A DNA stretch of 39,331 nt from a virus, in the IMG/VR virus record IMGVR_UViG_3300045020_000093, positions 1 to 39,331 of that record, one strand, 5' to 3'. Within the stretch, counting starts at the first letter, position 1; each line of letters starts with the position of its first letter. Shown here piece after piece: positions 8,669-16,444 of the stretch. Below the pieces are notes generated by a model. That model did no database searches, was not told the origin of the DNA, and saw only the letters and a program-made list of their open reading frames with translations. Made by a program: the position numbers and the translations under genes.

Positions 8669-9419
8669 TGTAATCTCCTGCACTATCTATATCAAGACTT
8701 TGTGAAATGCCCCCCCACCCTCTACGGCCGCGCATCCAGCCTCCGCCACGATTCAAGCAATTTTGCATTACTTGAGGCCCCATACTCATTCTATTCTTGG
8801 CTGCATTTCTTACTTTCTCTTCGTAATACAGTTTTTGAGCGGTAAAGCCTTCGGTAGGTAATACCAGCGTTGTATAGACCTTTTCACCAGTAGCCGCCAC
8901 CGCATACTCAATAAAGCCCTCTGTATCCATATCATAGGGCAAGGCTTGATTATCTTGCAGCCATTGAAACTTGGGTTGATACCAAATCTGATATTGCCCA
9001 CTGCATAGATTGAGAGGCTCAATGACGATATTGGTATCCATCACACGCGCCTTACGCTGCACTTGGTTGCCATAGTTGGCAAACATATTGGAGTAAGGCG
9101 TATTGAAGTAATTCCTTTGTTGGAAACCAAACCCGTAGATAGTGATCCATTGTCCGGGCGAACCAAAGTCTACGCCCCTCAACTTGAAAAAGTCAGGGGG
9201 TAGGGGAATCATATTGGTGTTGACGTTATTGTTGCTCGGCCCGCCGAGGGTAGCAAGATAGGTTTTGATATGATAATCTTCGTAGTCAGTGACAAGGATT
9301 TCGTCCAGAGATCCCAAGGACAGATTGACCATAGTGGACAACGCTTCTTGAGTGATCGCATCATCTTCTTGGATGCCTAATCTCTGTCGACAATAGATAA
9401 CTAATTCTCCAAAATTCAA
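8628..9419 (-). CDS. Head-tail adaptor/connector protein candidate
   Basis: A 263-aa protein. The N-terminus has the pattern of phage head-completion adaptors: a short helix (MNFGELVIYCRQRLG), ITQEALSTMVNLSLGSLDEIL, then PLPPDFFKLRGVDF. A later helix-rich part carries FTAQKLYYEEKVRNAA. Gene order (portal, scaffold, capsid, decoration, then this) supports an adaptor that sits under the portal. The tail GGGWMRGRRGWGG is followed by about 25 residues that run into the GIY-YIG gene, so the natural C-terminus may have been replaced when the endonuclease inserted. Confidence 0.7.
   Translation of the reverse strand: MNFGELVIYCRQRLGIQEDDAITQEALSTMVNLSLGSLDEILVTDYEDYHIKTYLATLGGPSNNNVNTNMIPLPPDFFKLRGVDFGSPGQWITIYGFGFQQRNYFNTPYSNMFANYGNQVQRKARVMDTNIVIEPLNLCSGQYQIWYQPKFQWLQDNQALPYDMDTEGFIEYAVAATGEKVYTTLVLPTEGFTAQKLYYEEKVRNAAKNRMSMGPQVMQNCLNRGGGWMRGRRGWGGISQSLDIDSAGDYNALSLHNNEWEKW
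8659..8687 (-). promoter_or_regulatory. Hairpin over the start site of the GIY-YIG gene
   Basis: Perfect 9-bp inverted repeat, GATAGTGCA and TGCACTATC, with an 11-base loop (8668-8678). On the minus-strand mRNA the loop holds the ribosome binding site GGAGA and the A of the AUG, while UG of the start codon lies in the stem. In readthrough mRNA from the structural operon this would hide the start. Phage T4 homing endonucleases are known to be controlled by comparable RNA hairpins. Confidence 0.75.
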
Positions 9420-9428
9420 AAGCTCTCC

Positions 9429-9674
9429 TTATGGTTCGGAAGAGTCTTGATCGGAGTCCTCTTCTTTGGCCGCCTCAAACAAATCTTTGAGGCTTGACAT
9501 GATTTGATCTTTATCACCGCTGACAATGGCATCCGCTACGTCAGAGATACAATGATCCATTTCGGACATTGAATCGCTGTCATCCCCCATATCATCCGCA
9601 CCGTTATCGGGTGGAGGGGGCATACCAATAGACTTGGATAAATCAGAAGCGAGTGCTGGGGGTAGTTTAGGCAT
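9429..9674 (-). CDS. Small acidic protein of the head operon
   Basis: An 81-aa protein, strongly acidic in its second half (DNGADDMGDDSDSMSE, and a closing EEDSDQDSSEP). ATG at 9674 has AAGGG six bases upstream. The ATG at 9680 would touch that site directly, so it is less likely. There is no recognisable domain. It sits between the decoration-like gene and the adaptor, ten bases from each, and may be a small assembly or scaffolding factor, which is speculative. Confidence 0.7.
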   Translation of the reverse strand: MPKLPPALASDLSKSIGMPPPPDNGADDMGDDSDSMSEMDHCISDVADAIVSGDKDQIMSSLKDLFEAAKEEDSDQDSSEP

Positions 9675-9683
9675 TCTCATCCC

Positions 9684-10106
9684 TTAGATTGAGGTTTCGC
9701 TGTATTTTAGGAACACGCCAAACTGAGGGCTTCCGGTAGAGGGAAGATCGGTCGGAGTGCCTGCTACGTTGAAGACCCAATTGATGACCAATTGACCATT
9801 GCTACCGGTAGTAAATGGCAGCAACTGAACGTCCAGATAATGACCACTGGCAAGAATGGTGTAGACGTGGCAATCAATCACTTTGAAGTAGCCGTCAAAA
9901 GAAGAGGCTACGGAGTCGAGAGTTTCCACGAACCAAACTCCGGTAGCAGAGCGAACCGGGTTAGCTGAGAAGATAGTATATTGAGATAGTGTAGACGTAA
10001 CGGTATGACCCGCACTATCTGCGACGGTGAAAATATCACCGTCTGACACTACTCCGATTTTAGCATCGGAAGCTTGACCTTTATAGGCTGTAAATTGGAA
10101 TGGCAT
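9684..10106 (-). CDS. Head decoration/capsid-associated protein candidate
   Basis: A 140-aa beta-rich protein with no transmembrane or catalytic motifs. Alternating hydrophobic strands (KIGVVSDGDIFTVADSAG, and LDVQLLPFTT) suggest a small beta-barrel. It follows the major capsid gene by 21 bases in the same operon, where many tailed phages encode a capsid decoration protein. The role is inferred from position. Confidence 0.65.
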   Translation of the reverse strand: MPFQFTAYKGQASDAKIGVVSDGDIFTVADSAGHTVTSTLSQYTIFSANPVRSATGVWFVETLDSVASSFDGYFKVIDCHVYTILASGHYLDVQLLPFTTGSNGQLVINWVFNVAGTPTDLPSTGSPQFGVFLKYSETSI

Positions 10107-10127
10107 GTTATTTAGTTTCCTTTCAAC

Positions 10128-11606
10128 TTAGAGCGGTAGGTTACAAGTGACGTTGGCGGAAGGCTCATCACAAACCACGTTTCCGAAGCTGAAGAACCTA
10201 TATCCCTTAGCATCCAACATTGGTTCACGTAGACCGTCCAAACCATCCTCACCATACATTTCCACCGGATCTCCCAAGTGAACGAAGGACCAAGAAGGCA
10301 TATGCAAACCGAAGAGACGGTTATTACCGCAATAACGGCTTGGCAGAACTACGGACAAACCACGATCCGTCTCAATCTGGAAACCTCTAAAGCCAAGAGT
10401 TGGGATCGGAGTTTCCAGCTTGCCGGTTGGGAAGTTGACACGGTTGATATTGCTCTTGTTGAGCTTCAAGACCTGATAAGGGTGCATGGCCCAAGTGTCG
10501 ATGTCCTTGTCGGAGTTGATTTGTTGCTGCGTCATAGCGCCCAAGATCGCATCCTCAATATTGAGAACACGTCCAGTGTTGGGGCCAATCACACCGGTAG
10601 CATCCAACCAGTTACCGGCTCGTCTAACCACGTCCCCCAAGTTACGGTTTTGACCCATGAAGGTATTGCTATTGGTATCTTGAACCGGGCCACCGAATGG
10701 AACCCAAGCCTCAAAGCCGGCAAGTCTGCCAAGCGGTTGAGTGCCGACCAACTGACCTTGGTTATAGTCGTTGATGACGCACACGAAATCGCCCACGGCT
10801 GCATCGGTAAAGATGCTGTTGATGGCGATTGGAGTGCCAGAAGAGTTGACGATGGTGAGCACACCAGTGTTTCTGTTGACAGTACCAATGAAAAGACCGG
10901 TCCCAGCGGAAGTGTTGTTACGCTTGGTCAAGACACCCGAGTTATTGTAATAGAGGTCAAGTTCTTGGTTGAAGTTGAATTTGGAGACATCAGAAGACGT
11001 TCCAAGCACCAATTGTCCAGCCGAAGAAGAAACGTTAGTAGAGGCTCCAATAGTGCCAATAAACCCGGTGGAATAGGTAGTCACGCCACCAGAGACAAGA
11101 GACGCAGGAGCGTTGCCACCAAAGAGCGCGATTTCTTGACTGTTGCCAAGCCCATTGAGAGAGCTTTGGATCAATCGAGTAACGGCACTATCGAAAGCAC
11201 CTCTCTTGCTACGGGTCTGTAATTCGAGCTCAGTGCTGATAGAAGCATAGGTGTAGTTATAGCATCGGGAGACGCTAAACTGTATGACGTCAATGGCACC
11301 GATACCCTGCGCGCCAGCGGTAGAGTTGGTAAGAGCGTTATTTCCACCATTTGCCACGTTACCAGTAAGACCGTAAGCTTGGCTTTGAGCCGCACCAAAG
11401 ACGGTGTTAGTGGATTGGTTATCGTTGTCTTGGAGAGCGAATTGGAAGGTAGAGCCTTGGACTTCCGAACTATCGGGTTGCTTATTCATAAGCGCCCAAA
11501 AAGGACGGTCTTGGAAGGTCGAGAGTGTCATACCTCCGTCACGATACCATTGTTTTAGAATCTGCTTTACTGAGGACGAGTTATTACCCGCGGAAGGAGA
11601 AGCCAT
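10128..11606 (-). CDS. Major capsid protein
   Basis: A 492-aa protein opening with VKQILKQWYRDGGMTLSTFQ and RPFWALMNKQ, as in many environmental podovirus capsid proteins. A long N-terminal region and a Ser/Thr/Gly-rich central insertion (about residues 165-265) are followed by a C-terminal part with IDTWAMHPYQVLKL, GFRGFQIETDRGL and LREPMLDAKGYRFF that looks like the A-domain of an HK97-type fold. AAGGA lies 11 bases before the ATG. Gene order portal, scaffold, this, decoration supports the call. There is no N-terminal protease or delta-domain signature. Confidence 0.9.
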   Translation of the reverse strand: MASPSAGNNSSSVKQILKQWYRDGGMTLSTFQDRPFWALMNKQPDSSEVQGSTFQFALQDNDNQSTNTVFGAAQSQAYGLTGNVANGGNNALTNSTAGAQGIGAIDVIQFSVSRCYNYTYASISTELELQTRSKRGAFDSAVTRLIQSSLNGLGNSQEIALFGGNAPASLVSGGVTTYSTGFIGTIGASTNVSSSAGQLVLGTSSDVSKFNFNQELDLYYNNSGVLTKRNNTSAGTGLFIGTVNRNTGVLTIVNSSGTPIAINSIFTDAAVGDFVCVINDYNQGQLVGTQPLGRLAGFEAWVPFGGPVQDTNSNTFMGQNRNLGDVVRRAGNWLDATGVIGPNTGRVLNIEDAILGAMTQQQINSDKDIDTWAMHPYQVLKLNKSNINRVNFPTGKLETPIPTLGFRGFQIETDRGLSVVLPSRYCGNNRLFGLHMPSWSFVHLGDPVEMYGEDGLDGLREPMLDAKGYRFFSFGNVVCDEPSANVTCNLPL

Positions 11607-11816
11607 TGTATTAGTTCCTTGAAAAAAATGTTGAGGATTACACGCAAAAGCCGATTGCTTTTGCTTAGAACCCTTCCAATCAAGGAAACGAAATTCTCCA
11701 AAAAATAGGAGCGCAGTAAAGAACGATGCGAGAAGGGTCCGCTAATAGAGATAGCTAAATATTGATATGTTTTATGGTCCGAAGAGGGTAGCCGCCCCGC
11801 CGTTATAGAGCGAGGG
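11607..11816. other. Divergent intergenic region between capsid and GIY-YIG genes
   Basis: These 210 bases separate the minus-strand capsid gene from the plus-strand endonuclease gene. An imperfect inverted repeat (GAACCCTTCC near 11669 and AGAAGGGTCC near 11730) encloses much of it. The capsid leader near the ATG is T-rich. I see no clear sigma70-type promoter pair. The region presumably holds the capsid gene leader and the arrival point of the endonuclease gene. Confidence 0.4.
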
Positions 11817-11828
11817 ATGATTTCCCTC
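11812..11828 (+). promoter_or_regulatory. Start-codon hairpin of the second GIY-YIG gene
   Basis: GAGGGA and TCCCTC form a perfect 6-bp stem with a 5-base loop. The stem contains the purine-rich ribosome binding bases and the A of ATG (11817); TG lies in the loop. Arrangement and effect parallel the hairpin at 8659-8687 on the other GIY-YIG gene, although the sequences are unrelated. Confidence 0.6.
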
Positions 11829-12425
11829 TACTGCTACCAAAATAAAATAAATGGCAAGGTGTATATTGGACAGACGGTTGATCTAAAAGACCGCGATCGA
11901 AAGCATACGTTTAGCGACGCTATGTATATGCCAATCGATAGGGCAATACTAAAATATGGTCGAGATGAATTTAGCCTATGGATTATTGACCAAGTAGCAA
12001 CTCAACAAGAGGCAGATGATTACGAGATTGATATGATTGCCAAGATGAGAAAGGAGCTTGGCAGAGAGTATGTCTATAATGTGTCAGACGGGGGAGGGGC
12101 GCCCATGAAAGGCAAGAAACACTCTGCCGCCTCTATCAAAAAGATGTCCGAAGCCCACAAGGGAAACAAGGGAGCACCCGGAAATAAAACTTGGGTAGGG
12201 CGCAAACACTCCGAAGAAAGTATTAGGAAGATGTCAGCAACCAAGAAAGGCAAGCCAAGTCCTAACAAAGGTAAGACGAAATATGCGAGCGAAGAAGAAA
12301 GAATAGCTGCAAATCGCTTATCTAGTAGGCTTTCACAGAGAAGGCGCCGCTTACGACTCAAACACGAAAAATTATCGCTTGCGTCTCGCTTCTTGCGCCT
12401 TCCTGCTTTCGGCAATGGCTTTTAG
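11817..12425 (+). CDS. GIY-YIG homing endonuclease with NUMOD3 repeats
   Basis: A 202-aa protein on the strand opposite the structural genes. The N-terminal nuclease has SLYCYQNKINGKVYIGQT, Arg/His in DLKDRDRKH, a Glu in EADDYEIDMI and YNVSDGGG. Two NUMOD3-type DNA-binding repeats follow: GKKHSAASIKKMSEAHKG and GRKHSEESIRKMSATKKG. A basic tail (SQRRRRLRLKHEK) ends the domain part. The last 54 bases overlap the 3' end of the convergent scaffold gene, so the final residues may simply be read from scaffold sequence. It was probably gained independently of the other GIY-YIG gene, because linker and DNA-binding modules differ. Confidence 0.9.
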   Translation: MISLYCYQNKINGKVYIGQTVDLKDRDRKHTFSDAMYMPIDRAILKYGRDEFSLWIIDQVATQQEADDYEIDMIAKMRKELGREYVYNVSDGGGAPMKGKKHSAASIKKMSEAHKGNKGAPGNKTWVGRKHSEESIRKMSATKKGKPSPNKGKTKYASEEERIAANRLSSRLSQRRRRLRLKHEKLSLASRFLRLPAFGNGF

Positions 12426-13466
12426 TTTGTCCTTTTCAGAGAGAAGTGCAAAAGGAACCTTCTGGCCGCCCTTGGTAGAGATAGAAGTAACGGAAGAGAC
12501 ATTAGGCGCATCGTGGGTTTCCCAATCTTCCTCTGGCTCCTCTTCCGGCGTTTCGGTTTCTTCCTCTGGCTCTTCTACCTCTTCTTCTTGCTCGGCTTGG
12601 GCCTCCGCTTCTTCTCTTTCTTGTCGAGCAAAGTAGCTCTCAAACTTCTTGATGCCTTTCAATTCTTCCAAAGATTGCTTGGCAGCGGCTTCTGTCTGAG
12701 CCTCTAAGGTATCAAGGATATCTCCAATGGATAATACCTCTCCCGTTTCTACATAGTGCTTATTGAGAAAGTCGTAAATACCTGCTTTGAGCCTTGGGAG
12801 ATTGTCCTTGTTCTTATTCAATAGTGGATATTTCTCAACATCCGAAAGAACAGGGTTGATATTCTCTCTAATGTAATTATCTGCTACCACTTGGTATTTG
12901 AATTGTTCATGTTCTTTTATCTTCTGTTCGGTAGAGGCTCGATAGTCCGCCTCATCCTTGGCGCGTTGCTCCTCGGGAGAGAGCTTCTTGGGCTCTTGGG
13001 CGAGCCCCAAGGCTGCATTTTGAGTTAGAGCCAGCAATTCCGGAACGGTGGTTCCGAGGGCTTCCGCCGCTTTGTGGAAGTTGCCTTGACGCATGAAATC
13101 GAGAGCGAGGGCTTGGTTTTTGACTTGCTTGTCGGTCTTGGCTTGGGCGGCTTGCGCCTTCTTGGCTTCTTGGGCGGCTTTCCAATCGGCATGGCGCTTA
13201 GTCTTGTCGGTTGCCTCTGGCTTATCCTCCTTGGCGGCTTTATCCGTCTTCTTGGCTTCCTTCTTGGGCTTGCTCGCCCCATCCAAAGCCGAGGGGATTT
13301 CCTCTGACATTTTGGTCTCTGGATTGTATTGTTTGAGAGGGGGAAGGGTGCGAGTGACCGGCTTGCCAATGGGGGTGCGATCGGGTGGGTTGCTGCCAAC
13401 TGGGGCTGAGGGGGCTTGGGGGACAATCGAAAGGTTGAAATTATTAGCGGAGAGAGAATTTACCAT
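12372..13466 (-). CDS. Capsid scaffolding protein candidate
   Basis: A 364-aa, highly charged, mostly helical protein. Residues 1-45 are Pro-rich, 60-120 are a Lys/Ala/Glu-rich coiled-coil region, and a Glu-rich block (EEEVEEPEEETETPEEEP) lies near residues 300-320. It ends in a basic helix (KLKAIAESRKAQEARRKR) of the kind scaffolds use to bind coat protein. It lies between portal and capsid, 12 bases downstream of portal. No protease motif is visible. The plus-strand endonuclease gene overlaps its last 18 codons. Confidence 0.8.
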   Translation of the reverse strand: MVNSLSANNFNLSIVPQAPSAPVGSNPPDRTPIGKPVTRTLPPLKQYNPETKMSEEIPSALDGASKPKKEAKKTDKAAKEDKPEATDKTKRHADWKAAQEAKKAQAAQAKTDKQVKNQALALDFMRQGNFHKAAEALGTTVPELLALTQNAALGLAQEPKKLSPEEQRAKDEADYRASTEQKIKEHEQFKYQVVADNYIRENINPVLSDVEKYPLLNKNKDNLPRLKAGIYDFLNKHYVETGEVLSIGDILDTLEAQTEAAAKQSLEELKGIKKFESYFARQEREEAEAQAEQEEEVEEPEEETETPEEEPEEDWETHDAPNVSSVTSISTKGGQKVPFALLSEKDKLKAIAESRKAQEARRKR

Positions 13467-13478
13467 AGGTCCTTGCTT

Positions 13479-15446
13479 TTATTGTTGAGCCGCGACCGGA
13501 GCAACGCCAGCTTGGGGCGCTACTGGGGCGGTTGGAGGGGGAGGGTTGAGAGCATTTTGCAATGCCGATATCGTGGGATCGGGAGAGCCGAGCATGGTCA
13601 TAATTTCACCGATCCATTGTCTGACTAACTGCAAGCGTTCTTCGGGGCATTCGTCGATTTGGAGTTGCTCGTATGTCATTTGAGAGACCCTTTGAGCCAA
13701 CTTGAGATCCATATAAGGTTCAGGGTGTTGATAGATATTGTCTTCTACCATGGCTGACAGTCGTTTCTCGCACAAACGAAGAGAAGCGGTTTGTAGCTTA
13801 TATTCTTCATCTATATCAGGATCCATTCCCAACATTTCCAAGGTTCTTGGTTGAGAGAAAATGCCTTGGGAGAAGAAGTCAAGAATAGTGGAAATCTTGC
13901 CCGACATAGAAGAAGCAAAGCTAGAAATGGTATCGCATTGGATGACAAAGCTATCATCGGGCGTCATCACCTTAGACCAAGGAATATCTTTGATAATTTT
14001 GGATTTCTTATCCATATAGCGAACGGAAAAGCTTTTGTTCTTCTCATACACTCGCTTAGAGACCTTCATCACCACTTCCGCATTTTGGCAAATGAAGCTC
14101 TCCCAGTTCTTAGAGACTTGGATCCAGCGTCCCGATTCAATATCGACCAAGGTTCGCATAGCGACCGCAGAATCGACCCCCTCTTGTTTGGTGCCAGAGG
14201 CGGAAGTAATCGAGATACCCGCTTTTTCATAAGCCGCCGAAATCCACCATTTGACCCATTCATACAAAGCAGGGTCGCAAGCTTGCGGGCTAACCGGAGT
14301 AGGAGGATTGCTCATTCCGTTGTAAGGGATCATTCTGGAAATATTATTGGAGAGCAAGACATCGGCTGAGATTTGGGCTTGGGTGGGAACGAAAATCATG
14401 GGAGCCGCTTGCAACTCAATGCATTGTTGAATCATCAAAAGTTGCTTATTGATTTCGATTTGGTCAGAGTAGAGAGTATCGCCCAAGCCTCTACCGAAGA
14501 GGCCCATCGTTTTATCGTACAGATTGAAGAAGACTACCGGGAAATAATCCTCATTGTATTCCTCATCCAATAAGACAACATCCTCCACTGATACCACGTG
14601 CCTGCCGGGTTTGTCGCCGTTCTGTAAGTGCCAAGACTCGGTAACGATCATAAACTCAACTACCGTCTGTCTGGATCGCATGTAATCGGGTCGCTGGGTG
14701 GTAATACGATCAATTTCCTGTTGACTATCGGGGTAGTCGGCTTCTAAACATTCCTTTTGCACCAAAGAACATAAGTGAATAGAGCGAGGCTTCTTCTTCA
14801 TGGCGTCTACTCGGTCGATCTTGATGTCATCGACAAAGACCCAATCACAAGCCGGCTTATTGGTGACGCGATCGATCTTCCACTTGATAGCGCCAAGACC
14901 GTATAAGGCACCATCTCGGAAAACTTGGTTATTGATCTTATTGTAGAAGTCAGTCTCTTGAAAGACGCCTTGCACAAACTGGGTTTGCTTCTCTGCTTTT
15001 AGTTTAGTGAAATAATCAGCGCCCGAGGTAATGAAGTAGGGTTTAGGGTTGTCTTTGGCAATCTTGCTATTGAGCGTGTCCACCGAAGATTGAATAACAT
15101 TGTAAGAGGGTAGGTTGGTGTTGGCAGCAAAGACGGTATCGTTATTGGCGCCACCCGGACTATTGAAACCCATATCGCTGTAATTGCCATACATACCCGC
15201 GTAGGTTTCCCATTCGTTGGTAATGTCTTTGTTGTTGCGGTCAATCTGGATAACGATTTGCTTGATTGCGTTAGCTACTTGCTCGGTAGGGAGCACATAC
15301 CAATGTTTATTCTGATCGTCGAAAGCTTTGGAGCCCCAAACGTCCCTTTTAGGGGCGGCTTGGCTCTTGGACATCTTTTGATTGAGATTGATAGCTTTGA
15401 CTTCCACGGGAAGCTTATTGGAAGCTCGCTTCTTTGGGGCGCCCAT
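13479..15446 (-). CDS. Portal protein
   Basis: A 655-aa protein of the size and character of podoviral portals. After a basic N-terminus it has IKQIVIQIDRNNKDITNEWE and NVIQSSVDTLNSKIAKDNPKP, the usual portal opening. FRDGALYGLGAIKWKID marks the crown/stem core and YSDQIEINKQLLMIQQCIE a later helix. The last 40 residues are Pro/Ala-rich (NPPPPTAPVAPQ). It should form the dodecameric DNA channel at one capsid vertex and dock terminase and adaptor. The start overlaps the upstream stop as TAATG. Confidence 0.92.
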   Translation of the reverse strand: MGAPKKRASNKLPVEVKAINLNQKMSKSQAAPKRDVWGSKAFDDQNKHWYVLPTEQVANAIKQIVIQIDRNNKDITNEWETYAGMYGNYSDMGFNSPGGANNDTVFAANTNLPSYNVIQSSVDTLNSKIAKDNPKPYFITSGADYFTKLKAEKQTQFVQGVFQETDFYNKINNQVFRDGALYGLGAIKWKIDRVTNKPACDWVFVDDIKIDRVDAMKKKPRSIHLCSLVQKECLEADYPDSQQEIDRITTQRPDYMRSRQTVVEFMIVTESWHLQNGDKPGRHVVSVEDVVLLDEEYNEDYFPVVFFNLYDKTMGLFGRGLGDTLYSDQIEINKQLLMIQQCIELQAAPMIFVPTQAQISADVLLSNNISRMIPYNGMSNPPTPVSPQACDPALYEWVKWWISAAYEKAGISITSASGTKQEGVDSAVAMRTLVDIESGRWIQVSKNWESFICQNAEVVMKVSKRVYEKNKSFSVRYMDKKSKIIKDIPWSKVMTPDDSFVIQCDTISSFASSMSGKISTILDFFSQGIFSQPRTLEMLGMDPDIDEEYKLQTASLRLCEKRLSAMVEDNIYQHPEPYMDLKLAQRVSQMTYEQLQIDECPEERLQLVRQWIGEIMTMLGSPDPTISALQNALNPPPPTAPVAPQAGVAPVAAQQ

Positions 15447-15745
15447 TATGAACTCTCACCATTGACCCGAAGGACGCTGGAAGCGCGATAGCGGGCAAAG
15501 TCGTTTTTGGCAGTGGGAGAGACGGCGGCAAAACGAATATCCACGCCTTGGGTAGGGTCGTTGATTGGTTGGGAGGCCTTAGGAGCGTTGGCGGAAGATA
15601 GGAGCCTCTGCTTAGGGAGGAAAGCGGCTTGCAACGGCCTAACGAGTTTCGTCCCATCGGGTAGCTGCATTTCGGTAACGGCGTGCTTGGCCATTAGTTT
15701 CATTGCTTTTTCTACATTTTGTAGATAGTTTTTATCAAAAGTCAT
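15446..15745 (-). CDS. Hypothetical small protein upstream of portal
   Basis: A 99-aa protein whose stop overlaps the portal start (TAATG), so the two are probably translationally coupled. It has a helical N-terminus (YLQNVEKAMKLMAKHAVTEM) then an extended region with LVRPLQAAFLPKQRLL. No family recognised. Its place suggests a head-assembly accessory, with no direct evidence. Confidence 0.7.
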   Translation of the reverse strand: MTFDKNYLQNVEKAMKLMAKHAVTEMQLPDGTKLVRPLQAAFLPKQRLLSSANAPKASQPINDPTQGVDIRFAAVSPTAKNDFARYRASSVLRVNGESS

Positions 15746-15766
15746 AAGATTATGTTGAGATATTGG

Positions 15767-16018
15767 TTATTTCTTCTTTGGTTTTAGTGGTATTGACTGC
15801 TCCGCAGGAGCTACGCTTCTCTTCCAAGCATCCCTATTGGGCGGATCGCTTTCCACGCAAATGATGTTAGAGAAGGGGATATGGTAAGTCTTGCCACCTC
15901 TGGCAATGTAATATCCAGTTGTCCCTTGCGTGCATTCCTCTTCATTGGTGTCAATGGTAGAAGAGAAGTGGAAAGGGTTGGCTTGTGGGCAAGCGGTGCG
16001 AAGGAAGATTTTGATCAT
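15767..16018 (-). CDS. Hypothetical small protein
   Basis: An 83-aa protein starting at ATG 16018, inside an ATGA overlap with the upstream GNAT-like gene. It contains TGYYIARGGKTYHIPFSNII and ends in a basic tail (PLKPKKK). The hydrophobic-beta pattern suggests a small SH3-like or beta-barrel fold, which is a guess. It is part of the same minus-strand operon. Confidence 0.7.
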   Translation of the reverse strand: MIKIFLRTACPQANPFHFSSTIDTNEEECTQGTTGYYIARGGKTYHIPFSNIICVESDPPNRDAWKRSVAPAEQSIPLKPKKK

Positions 16019-16443
16019 AGAAGTCCTAACAGATAAGGGTCGAACAAATACTTGTTGGAGAGGTGGCGCATAGCGTTTTCATTCTTGGCTGGGTAAGTAA
16101 AGATGACGCGGTGCCCCTCTGGATTGGCGAAGGTCAAGAGTTGGTGGAGGAAGCCTTGGCGCCTCTCATCGGGCCTTGTGTAGGCATAGAGGCATACCAA
16201 TTGTCCTTGGAAGGAGCGATACGCCAGCCAACTAACAATATCATCGGGGCTGTCATCCAAGACAGAAACCAAGATAGTGGAGGCGGCAAGCATCGTTTCC
16301 GCTTGTCTTCTGAATTTATTTTGGAAATCCAAAATGTATTGATTGGGATAGGTGGCCGTAAAGGAGCGAGCCCAGCTATCGACAATGAAGCCAAGGTCAG
16401 TGGTTTCGCCTAAGCGGATGGTAGTATCGGCAAGAGTAAGCAT
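16015..16443 (-). CDS. GNAT-like acetyltransferase domain protein
   Basis: A 142-aa protein. Order and spacing fit a small GNAT fold: an N-terminal strand with IRLGETTDLGFIVDSWARSF, central strands ILVSVLDD and DIVSWLAYR, then LYAYTRPDERRQGFLHQLL. That last segment corresponds to the acetyl-CoA loop (V-x-x-x-x-R-x-x-G-x-G/A), with RRQGFL in place of the usual RGxGxG/A. Small proteins of this type are common between terminase and portal genes in environmental podoviruses. The substrate is unknown. ATG follows the methyltransferase stop by one base. Confidence 0.7.
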   Translation of the reverse strand: MLTLADTTIRLGETTDLGFIVDSWARSFTATYPNQYILDFQNKFRRQAETMLAASTILVSVLDDSPDDIVSWLAYRSFQGQLVCLYAYTRPDERRQGFLHQLLTFANPEGHRVIFTYPAKNENAMRHLSNKYLFDPYLLGLL

Positions 16444-16444
16444 A

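Noticed and set aside
10278-11222. 314-codon plus-strand frame antisense to the major capsid gene
   Set aside because: Shadow of a strongly coding gene; the product is Arg/Ser/Gly-rich with no domain, and there is no ribosome site.
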